A stretch of DNA of 64,000 bases from Vibrio sp. NTOU-M3. Lineage in GTDB: Bacteria > Pseudomonadota > Gammaproteobacteria > Enterobacterales > Vibrionaceae. Positions 29,745 through 38,886 of this stretch are shown here, piece by piece (the first letter of the stretch is position 1; each line of letters begins with the position of its first letter). Both the position numbers and the translations under genes were made by a program. The notes beneath the pieces were generated by a model. The model was not told the origin of the DNA and ran no database searches. It saw only the letters and a list, made by a program, of their open reading frames with translations. The stretch spans positions 2,294,001 to 2,358,000 of the forward strand of contig NZ_CP162100.1 in NCBI RefSeq assembly GCF_040869035.1, given 5' to 3'.

Positions 29745-30080
29745 TTATTCTTCATCAGATGCTGTGCGAGCTGCCGCTTCTTTGATTAATGGTTGAAGCT
29801 CACCTTTTTGGAACATTTCGATGATGATGTCACAACCACCAATTAGCTCACCTTCAACCCATAGTTGTGGGAAAGTAGGCCATTGTGCGTATGCTGGTAA
29901 CTCTGCACGAATATCCGGGTTTTGAAGAATATCAACGTAAGCAAATTTTTCGCCACATGCCATTAGGGCTTGCGCCGCTTGAGAAGAGAAACCGCAGCTA
30001 GGAAGTTTTGGTGAACCTTTCATGTATAAAAGGATCGAGTTCTCTGCGATTTGCTGTTTGATTTTATCAATAGTTTCCAT
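29745..30080 (-). CDS. grxD: Monothiol glutaredoxin GrxD (Grx4)
   Basis: The 111-residue monothiol glutaredoxin has active site CGFS (SCGFSSQAAQAL) and the glutathione-binding segments WPTFPQLWVEGELIGGCDI. It carries [2Fe-2S] clusters with glutathione and BolA-type partners in iron-sulfur assembly and iron signalling. The gene is divergent from sodB, an iron-related pairing typical of vibrios. Confidence 0.96.
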   Translation of the reverse strand: METIDKIKQQIAENSILLYMKGSPKLPSCGFSSQAAQALMACGEKFAYVDILQNPDIRAELPAYAQWPTFPQLWVEGELIGGCDIIIEMFQKGELQPLIKEAAARTASDEE

Positions 30081-30352
30081 TGCTTCCTCTTAATGGAGTT
30101 ACTGCAAGTATCCCGACATATTAAACCATTCGGCAAAAATAAAAAAACTTAGATTCTGTATGGTTTTATGCCATAAAGAAATTTCATATATAAAATTACA
30201 TTTCTATCTTTTAATAAAGTAAAAACTTGCTAAACTATAGCGCAAGTCAGTCAAATTGACAGTGCTGGGCCAGAAAGCCGAGCATCAAATAATAACATTT
30301 GGAAGCAATCGGAAAGAGTCCAACTCTTTCATACATAATGGAGAATCGAGCA

Positions 30353-30937
30353 ATGGCATTTGAACTACCAGCTCTTCCTTACGCGAAAGACGCACTAGAA
30401 CCACACATCTCAGCTGAAACTCTAGATTTCCACCACGGCAAGCACCACAACACTTACGTTGTGAAGCTAAATGGCCTGATCCCAGGCACTGAGTTCGAAG
30501 GCAAAACACTAGAAGAAATCATCAAAACTTCGACTGGTGGTGTATTCAACAACGCAGCTCAAATTTGGAACCACACGTTCTATTGGCACTGCCTAGCACC
30601 AAATGCAGGTGGTGAACCAACAGGCGCAGTTGCAGACGCTATCAACGCAGCATTCGGTTCTTTCGAAGAGTTCAAAGCGAAGTTCACTGATTCTGCAATC
30701 AACAACTTCGGTTCTTCATGGACTTGGCTAGTTAAGAAGGCTGACGGTTCTCTAGACATCGTGAACACTTCTAACGCAGCAACGCCACTAACAGAAGAAG
30801 GTACTACTCCACTTCTAACTGTTGACCTTTGGGAACACGCTTACTACATCGATTACCGTAACGTTCGTCCAGACTACATGAATGGTTTCTGGGTACTTGT
30901 TAACTGGGACTTCGTTGCAGAAAACCTAGCGAAATAA
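30353..30937 (+). CDS. sodB: Iron superoxide dismutase SodB
   Basis: The 194-residue cytoplasmic enzyme converts superoxide to oxygen and peroxide. Iron ligands are visible in [20 protein letters not shown] and [12 protein letters not shown] (signature DxWEHAYY). I chose the ATG at 30353 because it matches the family N terminus ([15 protein letters not shown]) and has GGAG upstream; the longer ORF is leader. The long leader would fit RyhB/Fur control known for sodB in relatives, but I see no decisive site. Confidence 0.97.
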   Translation: MAFELPALPYAKDALEPHISAETLDFHHGKHHNTYVVKLNGLIPGTEFEGKTLEEIIKTSTGGVFNNAAQIWNHTFYWHCLAPNAGGEPTGAVADAINAAFGSFEEFKAKFTDSAINNFGSSWTWLVKKADGSLDIVNTSNAATPLTEEGTTPLLTVDLWEHAYYIDYRNVRPDYMNGFWVLVNWDFVAENLAK

Positions 30938-30971
30938 TTCCCTCTCCTTTAGGATTTGGATTTAGTCGATT

Positions 30972-30998
30972 AAAAAGCCAGCACTTAGCTGGCTTTTC
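30972..30998 (+). terminator. Terminator after sodB
   Basis: AAAAAGCCAGC and GCTGGCTTTT pair around a five-base loop and run into TTTT. Confidence 0.88.
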
Positions 30999-31069
30999 TC
31001 TTTTCTATCGGGTATTTAATCTCAAGTTCCTCATCACTGTGTCGATACATAGGCATCAAGCGAGGAAAC

Positions 31070-31579
31070 ATGCAAACTCAGATTCATACTCTAGATAAAG
31101 CCAGCATCATTAGCGAACTTCAGTTCGGCAACGGTATCAACCACGCCGTGCATGAAGGACGCCGTGCTGATTTTTCTCTGATTATGTCGATGTTTTCTGA
31201 TGACGTTCGTGATAACACCCCCGTCGAATTAGTTGATGAGCAGGAAACTACTGAGCAGCTGTTACGAAAACGTTTCGAGCTACAACCACCACAGCAACTC
31301 CGTTCAGATCAACAGTCATACCCAGTTTCCGCTAAGCAAGCTGAACTGTTTCACAACAGCGGTTTACCCGGCGCAAAACTTCACCATTATTTGGCACCTG
31401 AAGTACTCGCATACATGCCAGAAGAAACGTTTAATCTCCCTGAAGAAGTTTATCACAACCTGTCTGGTCACCAACGTCGCCACCTAGCAGAGAAAGAGCC
31501 CCGCACTGTTATTCCCGCAGATTTATACAATCAACTAGTGAGCGCACAACGTAGCTTCCATATTCAAGCTCAGGCCTGA
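31070..31579 (+). CDS. VC2046/SO_2500 family protein
   Basis: The 169-residue soluble protein of unknown function has a conserved opening (TQIHTLDKASIISELQFG, then HAVHEGRRADFSLI). It corresponds to V. cholerae VC2046, whose gene also follows sodB (VC2045). GAGGAAAC lies before the ATG. Its consistent place next to sodB and grxD hints at an iron or redox role, but this is only context. Confidence 0.8.
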   Translation: MQTQIHTLDKASIISELQFGNGINHAVHEGRRADFSLIMSMFSDDVRDNTPVELVDEQETTEQLLRKRFELQPPQQLRSDQQSYPVSAKQAELFHNSGLPGAKLHHYLAPEVLAYMPEETFNLPEEVYHNLSGHQRRHLAEKEPRTVIPADLYNQLVSAQRSFHIQAQA

Positions 31580-31761
31580 TATTCGTCTCATTTCTTCATA
31601 CTTATTCAATTGCAAATCGAGTTTATGTGAATAAGTGCAAATAATTGCATTAATTCGCAGTTCATACACAAGTTATTTGAGCTTATTCACACCTAAAACA
31701 CAGCTATTCAACCATGATATGTGGACATATTGAGGACAGGGAAGAAACGCGAGAGGATGCT

Positions 31762-32436
31762 ATGGACATAAAAAAAGCCGTAATATTAATAACTTCCGCT
31801 GGTTCACTGTTAGGTGGCACTCTCGCGATGCATTTTGCTTCACTCGGAGCCAAAGTCGTCCTATGTGATAAAAGCTCAAGCCAACTAAAAATGAATTTTG
31901 AACGCTGCCGAAGTGTCTCTGAAGAGGTATATCAATACGCCATCAAAGATTATTCGTTGCAATCGATTCATCAGTTGTTCGAATTTATCGATCGAGAATT
32001 GCAGCATTCACCGGACGTACTGATCAACAGTCTCACCGCAAATCCGATGCCGCGAATTCTTGATCACAACACTGAATCCGCCTTAACCTTTACCCTAAAA
32101 CTTTCGAATATGGCCAGCACTCTGTTCACCTTTGGTCAGGCAACAGCTGAAAGGATGCGGTTGGAGAAAAAGCAAGGTGTAATAGTGAATGTGATCTCCC
32201 ATGAGGATTATCACGATCTTTCAGGGTTTGATAACGCAACATCAATGGTTGCAGGCTTTACCCAAAGCTGGGCTAAGGAACTCACTCCTTTCAATATTCG
32301 TGTTGGTGGTGTGATCCCTTCCCTTAACTTGCAAGATGAAGAGGTTAAGTGGGCAGAAATTCAAGATGAACTGATCCGTAATACAGAGTACATCGTTTCC
32401 AATGACTATTTTAGCGGCCGGGTGATGGCCGCATAA
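31762..32436 (+). CDS. SDR-fold protein lacking catalytic residues
   Basis: The 224-residue Rossmann-fold protein has a glycine motif TSAGSLLGGTLA near its N terminus and an SDR-like NSLTANP in place of NNAG. The catalytic YxxxK is absent: the aligned helix reads GFDNATSMVAGF, so Tyr is replaced by Asn and Lys by Met, and the Ser strand is VISHED. It is probably not an oxidoreductase; a binding or regulatory role is inferred. I chose the ATG at 31762 with GAGG upstream over the longer ORF from 31714. Confidence 0.7.
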   Translation: MDIKKAVILITSAGSLLGGTLAMHFASLGAKVVLCDKSSSQLKMNFERCRSVSEEVYQYAIKDYSLQSIHQLFEFIDRELQHSPDVLINSLTANPMPRILDHNTESALTFTLKLSNMASTLFTFGQATAERMRLEKKQGVIVNVISHEDYHDLSGFDNATSMVAGFTQSWAKELTPFNIRVGGVIPSLNLQDEEVKWAEIQDELIRNTEYIVSNDYFSGRVMAA

Positions 32437-32452
32437 ATCACGAAATCAGATT

Positions 32453-32917
32453 TTAGAGGCGACGAAGCAATGACATTGATGCCTCTTCAATTAAATCGAG
32501 CACCAATTCAAATCCCTGATCTCCACCATAATATGGGTCAGGGATTTCTTCATAATCTGACGCAACATGAGAAAGAAACAGAGATAACTTGTGTTGCAAG
32601 TGTGATGGGCAATCTGCTTTAAGATCGTCTAAGTTGGCACGATCTGCCGCTAAAATAAAATCAAACTCTTCAAAATCCTGTGGAACAACTTGCCTTGAAC
32701 GAATTCCTTTAAAAGAATAACCCCTTAACTCACCAGCAGCTTTAGAACGCGGATCAGGTGGATTACCTGCGTGATAACCGATGGTTCCAGCCGAGTCGAT
32801 TTCTACGTCGATACCGAGTTCTTTCGCTTTTGCACGCAACACTGCCTCGCCTGTCGGTGAGCGGCAAATATTGCCCATGCATACCACCAAAATAGATACT
32901 TTTTTCTTTCCTTTCAT
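32453..32917 (-). CDS. Low molecular weight protein-tyrosine phosphatase
   Basis: The 154-residue enzyme has the CX5R active site CMGNICRS near the N terminus and the general-acid Asp in IPDPYYGGDQGFE. It dephosphorylates tyrosine. Unlike Wzb-type enzymes it has no tyrosine kinase or polysaccharide export genes beside it, so its substrate is unknown. I chose the ATG at 32917; an in-frame TTG lies three codons earlier. Confidence 0.9.
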   Translation of the reverse strand: MKGKKKVSILVVCMGNICRSPTGEAVLRAKAKELGIDVEIDSAGTIGYHAGNPPDPRSKAAGELRGYSFKGIRSRQVVPQDFEEFDFILAADRANLDDLKADCPSHLQHKLSLFLSHVASDYEEIPDPYYGGDQGFELVLDLIEEASMSLLRRL

Positions 32918-33114
32918 TTGGGTCAATCCATATTTAAACGCATAGCGAAATCAAAGGTGCTAAATGCTCTCACATTAAAATCAGTCCGGCGAGTTTTATT
33001 TTGGAGTGCTATTTTATACTAAAAACTCACCTCATAAACATCCAACATTTTTACAGCTTTATATACCATTACTCACCGTTTTAACATTGTGTCTGCCACA
33101 GCTACATTAATACT

Positions 33115-34644
33115 TCATACAACGCCCTTTAACTCTTTGGGCTTCAGTTCACGACTAACCCAAGATTTCAACTTATCTCTGTCTATTTTACTGTTATGCC
33201 TTTTGTCAGTTGGTAACAATGTCGGATAGTACATAATATTCGATAGCTCATAGCCTAAGCCAACGAGCTTATTTATGATTAATTCTGGTTCAAATAGGCC
33301 TTGCTCAGATTTTGGTATTACTATCGTAATTTGTTGTTCGTTATTCCAAATCACAGCACAAGAACTGATTCCACTGTGCAAATTGATAAATTGCTCGATT
33401 GCATCTGGGCAAAAATAGCCATTCTTGGTAGTAATGGCATACTTTTTACGAGTCATAAACCAGACCACGCCATTGTCATCAACGTAACCAAGGTCCCCCA
33501 TTTTATGCCAAATAACCGGGCTTTCAGGAATTTGTACCTTTGTCAGTTTCGTTAAATCTGGTCTCCTAAAGTATTCGCTTGTTACCCGCTCTCCCGTCAC
33601 AATTATTTCGCCAATTGTATTGGTACTAAGAGGTCGAGCCACAGGCGATTCACAATCTGCTGATATTATTCTCATTTGAATACCATCGCATACAGTGCCC
33701 AATGGAATGCCTTCACCTAACGCAGTTTTACTCCGCGATAAAGCCCTAAAATCACGATAATGGATCAAGGTGAGCGGTAACAGTGCTTCCGTGCTCGCGT
33801 ATGGTATATATATATCCCCTTGAGTTAGTAGCGCATTCAACTTGCTCAACATGTTCAAACTCAATGATGCCCCAGCGGTAGAGATGATTTTCATGAAGTC
33901 TATACAGGCAGACTTGTTCTCTAGGTGCTCAATGACGCGCTCCCAAAAAGCTGGTGAAGCAAAGATATAATCGCATCCATACTGTTCCATTTGACTTAAG
34001 ATGCTACCAACGGGCATTAGGTTAGGTTGAAGGGAGTTTGTCTCAGGAATGATGGCCTTTCTACCGTTGTATATGGTCGCTAACGCCAAATATGGAAAGA
34101 GCACAAATTCTGTCTCGATTATCGAATGAAATCGATTTAACTCTTGAGCCTGTGATTTCAATTGTCCAATGGTCCACGGCACACCCTTAGGACGCCCTGT
34201 TGTTCCTGTGGTGTATAGCAATAAACATACTGCTGAATCAGAAACTATCGCTTCAGAGTAAAGAGCTGGTTCAGTAGTTAATAATTCCTTTAATGAACAC
34301 GTGGTAAAGCCATCAATTTTGTTATCGCTCAGCCACAATACGGGCTTTAATTCATCAACACACTCTACTAGCTGACTCTTTTCTTGAGTGACATCCACTA
34401 GGCTTGGAATTGCTCCGATCATAAAACAACCATATAAAACAGCGTAATAATCCGGTGACGCGGCCAATGACATGATTATATGGTCTTCTTTACGCACGCC
34501 TAATGCCCACAAGCGGCCAGCCACTTCTCTACTCGCTGCTAATAATTCAGAAGCTGTGATTGTGTTACCTGAGGCTCCCTCTACAAGAACAATGGCATTG
34601 GTTTCCGTGGAACGAAGTGCAAGAGATTCAATAAACGGGTTCAT
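33115..34644 (-). CDS. AMP-binding (ANL) enzyme, OleC-like
   Basis: The 509-residue adenylate-forming enzyme has the phosphate loop YTTGTTGRPKGVP (about residues 149-161), the YASTEALL motif, the MGDLGYVDDNG hinge region and a C-terminal lysine in RHNSKIDRDKL. The combination SPAFWERV, VWFMTRKK and RHNxKI resembles OleC-type (beta-lactone synthetase) members more than ordinary fatty acyl-CoA ligases. No oleA, oleB or oleD is nearby. It stands alone between AT-rich intergenic stretches, which suggests acquisition. The exact substrate, presumably a fatty or beta-hydroxy acid, cannot be told. Confidence 0.75.
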   Translation of the reverse strand: MNPFIESLALRSTETNAIVLVEGASGNTITASELLAASREVAGRLWALGVRKEDHIIMSLAASPDYYAVLYGCFMIGAIPSLVDVTQEKSQLVECVDELKPVLWLSDNKIDGFTTCSLKELLTTEPALYSEAIVSDSAVCLLLYTTGTTGRPKGVPWTIGQLKSQAQELNRFHSIIETEFVLFPYLALATIYNGRKAIIPETNSLQPNLMPVGSILSQMEQYGCDYIFASPAFWERVIEHLENKSACIDFMKIISTAGASLSLNMLSKLNALLTQGDIYIPYASTEALLPLTLIHYRDFRALSRSKTALGEGIPLGTVCDGIQMRIISADCESPVARPLSTNTIGEIIVTGERVTSEYFRRPDLTKLTKVQIPESPVIWHKMGDLGYVDDNGVVWFMTRKKYAITTKNGYFCPDAIEQFINLHSGISSCAVIWNNEQQITIVIPKSEQGLFEPELIINKLVGLGYELSNIMYYPTLLPTDKRHNSKIDRDKLKSWVSRELKPKELKGVV

Positions 34645-35089
34645 ATATTACCTATACATTAAATTTAGCTGTGAACCTTATACTCACTTGCACACATATT
34701 CTGCTTGTTATTTTTAGACCTTGTACGTACCTAAAAGAAAAGAGGAATTAATACTTTAATGAATTACAAAATAGCTTATAGAGCGAAATAGTCAGCATTT
34801 TAAAATACCAAGAGTATTCATCTGCCATTAGTGATGAATACAGATACGGAGCACCATATGAAAATCAAAATAGTATTTGATTTGGTTTTTACTACTAATA
34901 CAACGAGATCACTAATTCGTGGCAAATAACAGAACAAAGTTAAACATGATTTTGGCTAACGATGCACTACAGAGCTATCCATACCATTACTAGGTTTCTC
35001 ATCTTTTATCCCTGATTAATCGAAGGTTTTTGGCCCTGCTGACTTCGGTTATCATAAGGCTAGCTATTCTAAGATAAAAAGGATTTACC
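34645..35089. other. AT-rich non-coding region
   Basis: About 445 bases between the divergent OleC-like gene and cobO. I see no RNA gene or strong repeat. A 23-codon ORF at about 34858 is not convincing. Promoters for both neighbours should lie here. The AT-rich character fits imported DNA around the OleC-like gene. Confidence 0.5.
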
Positions 35090-35695
35090 GTGACAGAACA
35101 ACAGAATAAAGATGAAAGGCATAAGGCTAGGCAGCAGAAAGTCAAAGAGAAAGTTGACGAGAAAATTGCAGCAGCTCAGGAAGAAAAAGGCCTACTTTTA
35201 GTCATTACTGGCAATGGTAAAGGCAAATCAACCTCTGGGTTTGGTACTGTTGCTCGCGCCGTTGGTCACGGGCTTAAATGCTCTGTCGCTCAGTTTATCA
35301 AGGGGACATGGGATAACGGTGAGCGCAACTTGCTTGAGAAACTAGGCGTTGAGTTCCAAGTGATGGCAACTGGGTTTACGTGGGAAACACAAAACCGCGA
35401 TGCCGACACTGAAGCTGCACAGAAAGTCTGGCAGGAATGTAAACGTATGCTTCAAGATGAGTCGATCGATGTGGTTTTGTTTGATGAGCTGACCTACATG
35501 GTGAGCTACGACTATATCGATCTTGATGAAGTGGTTAATGCCCTGAATGCACGTCCTAAGATGCAATCAGTCGTGATTACTGGCCGAGCGGCTCATCGCA
35601 CACTAATCGAAATGGCCGATACGGTTTCTGAAGTGCGCAATGTCAAACATGCTTTTGAATCCGGCGTTAAAGCCTTAAAGGGTGTTGATTGGTAA
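35090..35695 (+). CDS. cobO: Cob(I)yrinic acid a,c-diamide adenosyltransferase (BtuR/CobO)
   Basis: The 201-residue enzyme adds the 5'-deoxyadenosyl group to reduced corrinoids in coenzyme B12 synthesis or salvage. Visible are the P-loop TGNGKGKSTSGFG, the corrinoid-binding region FIKGTWDNGE and VLFDELTYMV. The start is GTG with AAAAGGA upstream. There are no other cobalamin genes nearby, as is usual in vibrios, which salvage corrinoids. Confidence 0.95.
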   Translation: MTEQQNKDERHKARQQKVKEKVDEKIAAAQEEKGLLLVITGNGKGKSTSGFGTVARAVGHGLKCSVAQFIKGTWDNGERNLLEKLGVEFQVMATGFTWETQNRDADTEAAQKVWQECKRMLQDESIDVVLFDELTYMVSYDYIDLDEVVNALNARPKMQSVVITGRAAHRTLIEMADTVSEVRNVKHAFESGVKALKGVDW

Positions 35696-35716
35696 AACCC
35701 GGCTTCAATAAACAAT

Positions 35717-35747
35717 AAAAAAGCTGGCTCTCACGCCAGCTTTTTTT
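35717..35747. terminator. Bidirectional terminator between cobO and asmA-like gene
   Basis: AAAAAAGCTGGC and GCCAGCTTTTTTT pair around a six-base loop with A and T runs on either side, between convergent genes. Confidence 0.92.
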
Positions 35748-35775
35748 AGTTTCCTTCAAACGAATAAGACTTAGG

Positions 35776-37917
35776 CTAGTTAAATAACCCCTTGATTAAG
35801 CTATTTACGGCTTCTTTCGTCTTCTCATCTTTGACCTTTTCACCCAATTTTTCATCGAGCTTTTTAAGACCACGATCAATCTCTTTTTCTGCTTTTTGTT
35901 TTAACACATCATCCAAGACTAATTTGAACTTCGGCTCTGCCCACTGACCAGACACATTGATTGGGATGGTAATGTCACGTAATTCATCAATATCTTTACC
36001 TCCCTGCCCTTCCAGAGAGCCAACAATCGAGGTACTGATAGTGAAATCAACCGTTTCATTGATGTAGTTGGCGCTGCCCTTACCTCGAATACGCAGTAGA
36101 GGCGATTGCATGTTCAGGTTGTCTGTCGAGACGTTCCCTTTGTTCAGTTTTAGTGTGGCTGCCATTGCACTGAAATCGGTTTTCTGAACACCTTGTTTAT
36201 CATCCAGCGACCTGCCTTTGATCTTGGCGTAGTTTTCACGAATCATCTGCGCAACGTTGATACCATGCACTGCTCCATCTGCGAAATTAATCGCAATCGT
36301 TCCTACTAGGTTTTTCTTAATACCCGTTGGCGTTAAGCTGCGGCCTTGAACGTCAACATCAATGTTACCAGTACCTTCCAGCTTGTCGTTGTCAGCCACA
36401 TCTTTGAGTAGTGGCAAAACCTGCACACCTTTGATGCGTTTTTTGGCTGTGTAAGACGCAGGAGACTGACGTGCATCAAGTCTGGCATTCGCGCTGATTG
36501 AACCTTGATATAAGTTAGAGGTAAATGACTTCAGCTCTGCAATACCACGATTAACCGAGAAGCTAGCCTTCACATTTTGCATCTTCGCGTTATTCGCTTT
36601 GAACTTATCGATGGTGATATCACCCATAACATCTAACGTTTTCAATGCAGAAAGGTCTGGTTCAACTTCTTGAGCTGGTTTTTTAGGTGATGTTTGAGCG
36701 GTTTTAAACTCACTTGATTCAGAGTTCGCTTCAGTTGCTTTACCTTCTTGCACTTGACCTAAACCTAGGAATTCATCCAAATCAATATTCGGACTGTGCA
36801 GTGAAAAGCGAACCTTTGGAATCTCTGCCAGTGTAATATCAGCTTTACCATCCAGTGCAATTGCGTTTGCTGTCAGTTTTTCTAACACAAAACTCAAATG
36901 GCTTTTGTTCAAATCAAACGTAAGATCTGACGCCATATCCACCTTCATTGGCGACTGAGGTAGAGTATCACCGACCAATTGCCCATCCAGTGTTAATGTA
37001 TTAATTGCAACTTTAGAGATTGCTTTATCAACATTCAGTTTCGCCGCACCTTTGATATCAATATCTAAGCCCGACGCCTGACCTTTCACGACATAGCTTA
37101 ATGAATTAGCTTTATCGAACTCGAAGGTATCCAGCGTAATGGCCGCACTATCAATTCGAGTTGTGGGATCAGCAAAGGTGGTGTCCAATTCGATATTACG
37201 CAAAGCGTATTCCTGCATCCCTTTTGCCAATTTAAACTCGGCTTGACCGGAAGCAGTGAATGTTTGTTGATTGTTGTTACCTTTGACTGAAAATTCCGCC
37301 TTCGTCCACTGACCAAAAGCAAACTTAGACAAAGACAAAGAAACATCTTCCAGCTTAGTAAAGCTACCAGCCTGCTTGTCTTGCAGTTCAAGCAGTGCAT
37401 TACTTACCGTGATACCTGCAAGGTTAATTGTCCAATCGGAAGCCGCTGAAGCTCCGCCTTCTGATTGCGGATTTGCAGCAGCTTCAGTTTGGGTTTCAGT
37501 AGCAGGCTCTGGTTGTGTAGATTGAGCTTGAGTTAATACATCAATATTTCGACGCCCATCTTTCAATGTTTCAAGGTAAAACTCTGCGCCGTTTAGTGTC
37601 ACGTTGCCGATTTCCAACGCTTTACTCAGCAATGGAGTAACAGAAACATCAATTCCAACCGAGTCGACTTTAAATAGATTTGGTTGGCTGAACCCTTGCG
37701 GATTCTTCAATTCGGTTTTACCAAGCTCGAAACCAATCGACGGGAAGAATTGCCAGCTGATATCGCCTTCAATGACAAGATCGAGCCCGGTTTGTTTTTT
37801 CGCTTGTTCAACAATCAGCGGTTTAAATTGATTTGGGTTAACAAGCAAGACCAGTGCTAGCAGAGCAGCAATAATTGCAACTACTGGCACGGCAATGAAA
37901 AGGAATAATTTCTTCAT
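35776..37917 (-). CDS. AsmA family protein
   Basis: The 713-residue envelope protein has an N-terminal membrane anchor (about residues 3-26) and a very long beta-rich periplasmic domain of the AsmA/TamB/YhdP type. Typical features are NPNQFKPLIVEQAKKQTG near the start and a C-terminal DFTISTSIVGS. A Gln/Glu/Ala-rich linker is near 135-155 and a Lys/Glu-rich helix ends the protein. AsmA-like proteins are thought to move phospholipids between membranes. Transcribed alone, downstream of udk in the same direction, with a terminator between. Confidence 0.9.
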   Translation of the reverse strand: MKKLFLFIAVPVVAIIAALLALVLLVNPNQFKPLIVEQAKKQTGLDLVIEGDISWQFFPSIGFELGKTELKNPQGFSQPNLFKVDSVGIDVSVTPLLSKALEIGNVTLNGAEFYLETLKDGRRNIDVLTQAQSTQPEPATETQTEAAANPQSEGGASAASDWTINLAGITVSNALLELQDKQAGSFTKLEDVSLSLSKFAFGQWTKAEFSVKGNNNQQTFTASGQAEFKLAKGMQEYALRNIELDTTFADPTTRIDSAAITLDTFEFDKANSLSYVVKGQASGLDIDIKGAAKLNVDKAISKVAINTLTLDGQLVGDTLPQSPMKVDMASDLTFDLNKSHLSFVLEKLTANAIALDGKADITLAEIPKVRFSLHSPNIDLDEFLGLGQVQEGKATEANSESSEFKTAQTSPKKPAQEVEPDLSALKTLDVMGDITIDKFKANNAKMQNVKASFSVNRGIAELKSFTSNLYQGSISANARLDARQSPASYTAKKRIKGVQVLPLLKDVADNDKLEGTGNIDVDVQGRSLTPTGIKKNLVGTIAINFADGAVHGINVAQMIRENYAKIKGRSLDDKQGVQKTDFSAMAATLKLNKGNVSTDNLNMQSPLLRIRGKGSANYINETVDFTISTSIVGSLEGQGGKDIDELRDITIPINVSGQWAEPKFKLVLDDVLKQKAEKEIDRGLKKLDEKLGEKVKDEKTKEAVNSLIKGLFN

Positions 37918-37964
37918 TTCGCATTATCCTTGCTGAATATGGAACCTATTAATTAAAGTAGCGC

Positions 37965-37999
37965 CCCAAAAAAAGAAAGTGGCACTTAAAGTGCCACTT
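37965..37999 (-). terminator. Terminator after udk
   Basis: On the minus strand AAGTGGCACTT and AAGTGCCACTT form a hairpin followed by TCTTTTTTT. Confidence 0.82.
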
Positions 38000-38037
38000 A
38001 TCTATGAAAAAATAAAGTTTTGCGGTCTTAATATAAA

Positions 38038-38679
38038 TTAAGCTTTCAGAAGTTTTGCAATGTGAGCTTTTAGTACATCAATCGCAATACGGTTTTTGCC
38101 ACCACGAGGAACAATGATGTCTGCATACTGTTTAGACGGCTCAATAAATTGCATAAACATTGGGCGAACCGTTTCTTGATACTGTTTCAGAACTGACTCC
38201 ATGGTGCGGCCACGCTCTTCTACGTCGCGTTTCACACGGCGAAGCAGACAAATATCTAGCGGTGTATCCATAAATACAGTCGCATGCATCAAATCGCGAA
38301 GACGAGGATCGGTTAGCAGCAGAATACCTTCTAGGATGATCACCTTCTTAGGCGTCAATGTTGATGTATTTTCTGTACGGGTGTGCTCAGAGTAACTGTA
38401 TTCTGGGACCTCAACAGCTTCACCTTTTACTAATTGCTCTAGATGTTGGCAAAGCAAATCATGGTCTAGTGCGCTCGGGTGATCGTAGTTGGTTTTTACA
38501 CGCTCTTCCATGCTCAGGTGGCTTTGGTCGTTGTAGTAGCAATCTTCAGTAATGACACCAATTTGGTGATCGCCTACTTTTTCACGAAGTTCGTTATAGA
38601 TAGTACTCGCGATAAGGCTTTTTCCAGAAGCTGATGCGCCAGCAATACCGACGATGACGCATTGATTATTATCAGACAT
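38038..38679 (-). CDS. udk: Uridine kinase
   Basis: The 213-residue enzyme phosphorylates uridine and cytidine to UMP and CMP. Motifs are the P-loop [34 protein letters not shown] and [14 protein letters not shown]. The length is standard. It lies downstream of apbC in the same direction with a gap of about 200 bases, and just before metG is the divergent start, an order common in gammaproteobacteria. Confidence 0.97.
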   Translation of the reverse strand: MSDNNQCVIVGIAGASASGKSLIASTIYNELREKVGDHQIGVITEDCYYNDQSHLSMEERVKTNYDHPSALDHDLLCQHLEQLVKGEAVEVPEYSYSEHTRTENTSTLTPKKVIILEGILLLTDPRLRDLMHATVFMDTPLDICLLRRVKRDVEERGRTMESVLKQYQETVRPMFMQFIEPSKQYADIIVPRGGKNRIAIDVLKAHIAKLLKA

Positions 38680-38886
38680 TATTCTTGCACCCGATGATTA
38701 AGAATGGTGATGGCTAAGGGTTTGCAGGCACAAAACTTGGCCTAATGGTTCTGAGCAAACCCCAAATAAACCGCCTGATTATAGGGAGTTCATCCCACAG
38801 ATACCAGCCGCAATCAGATTAAAATGCCACGTTTTTTGCAATTGGAATAACCAAACGAAATGCAAACGTTTTCGTTGCATAAAACG

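Noticed and set aside
34858..34929. 23-codon ORF starting MKIKIVFDL in the cobO upstream region
   Set aside because: Very short, no ribosome site, no membrane or other feature; chance ORF in AT-rich DNA.
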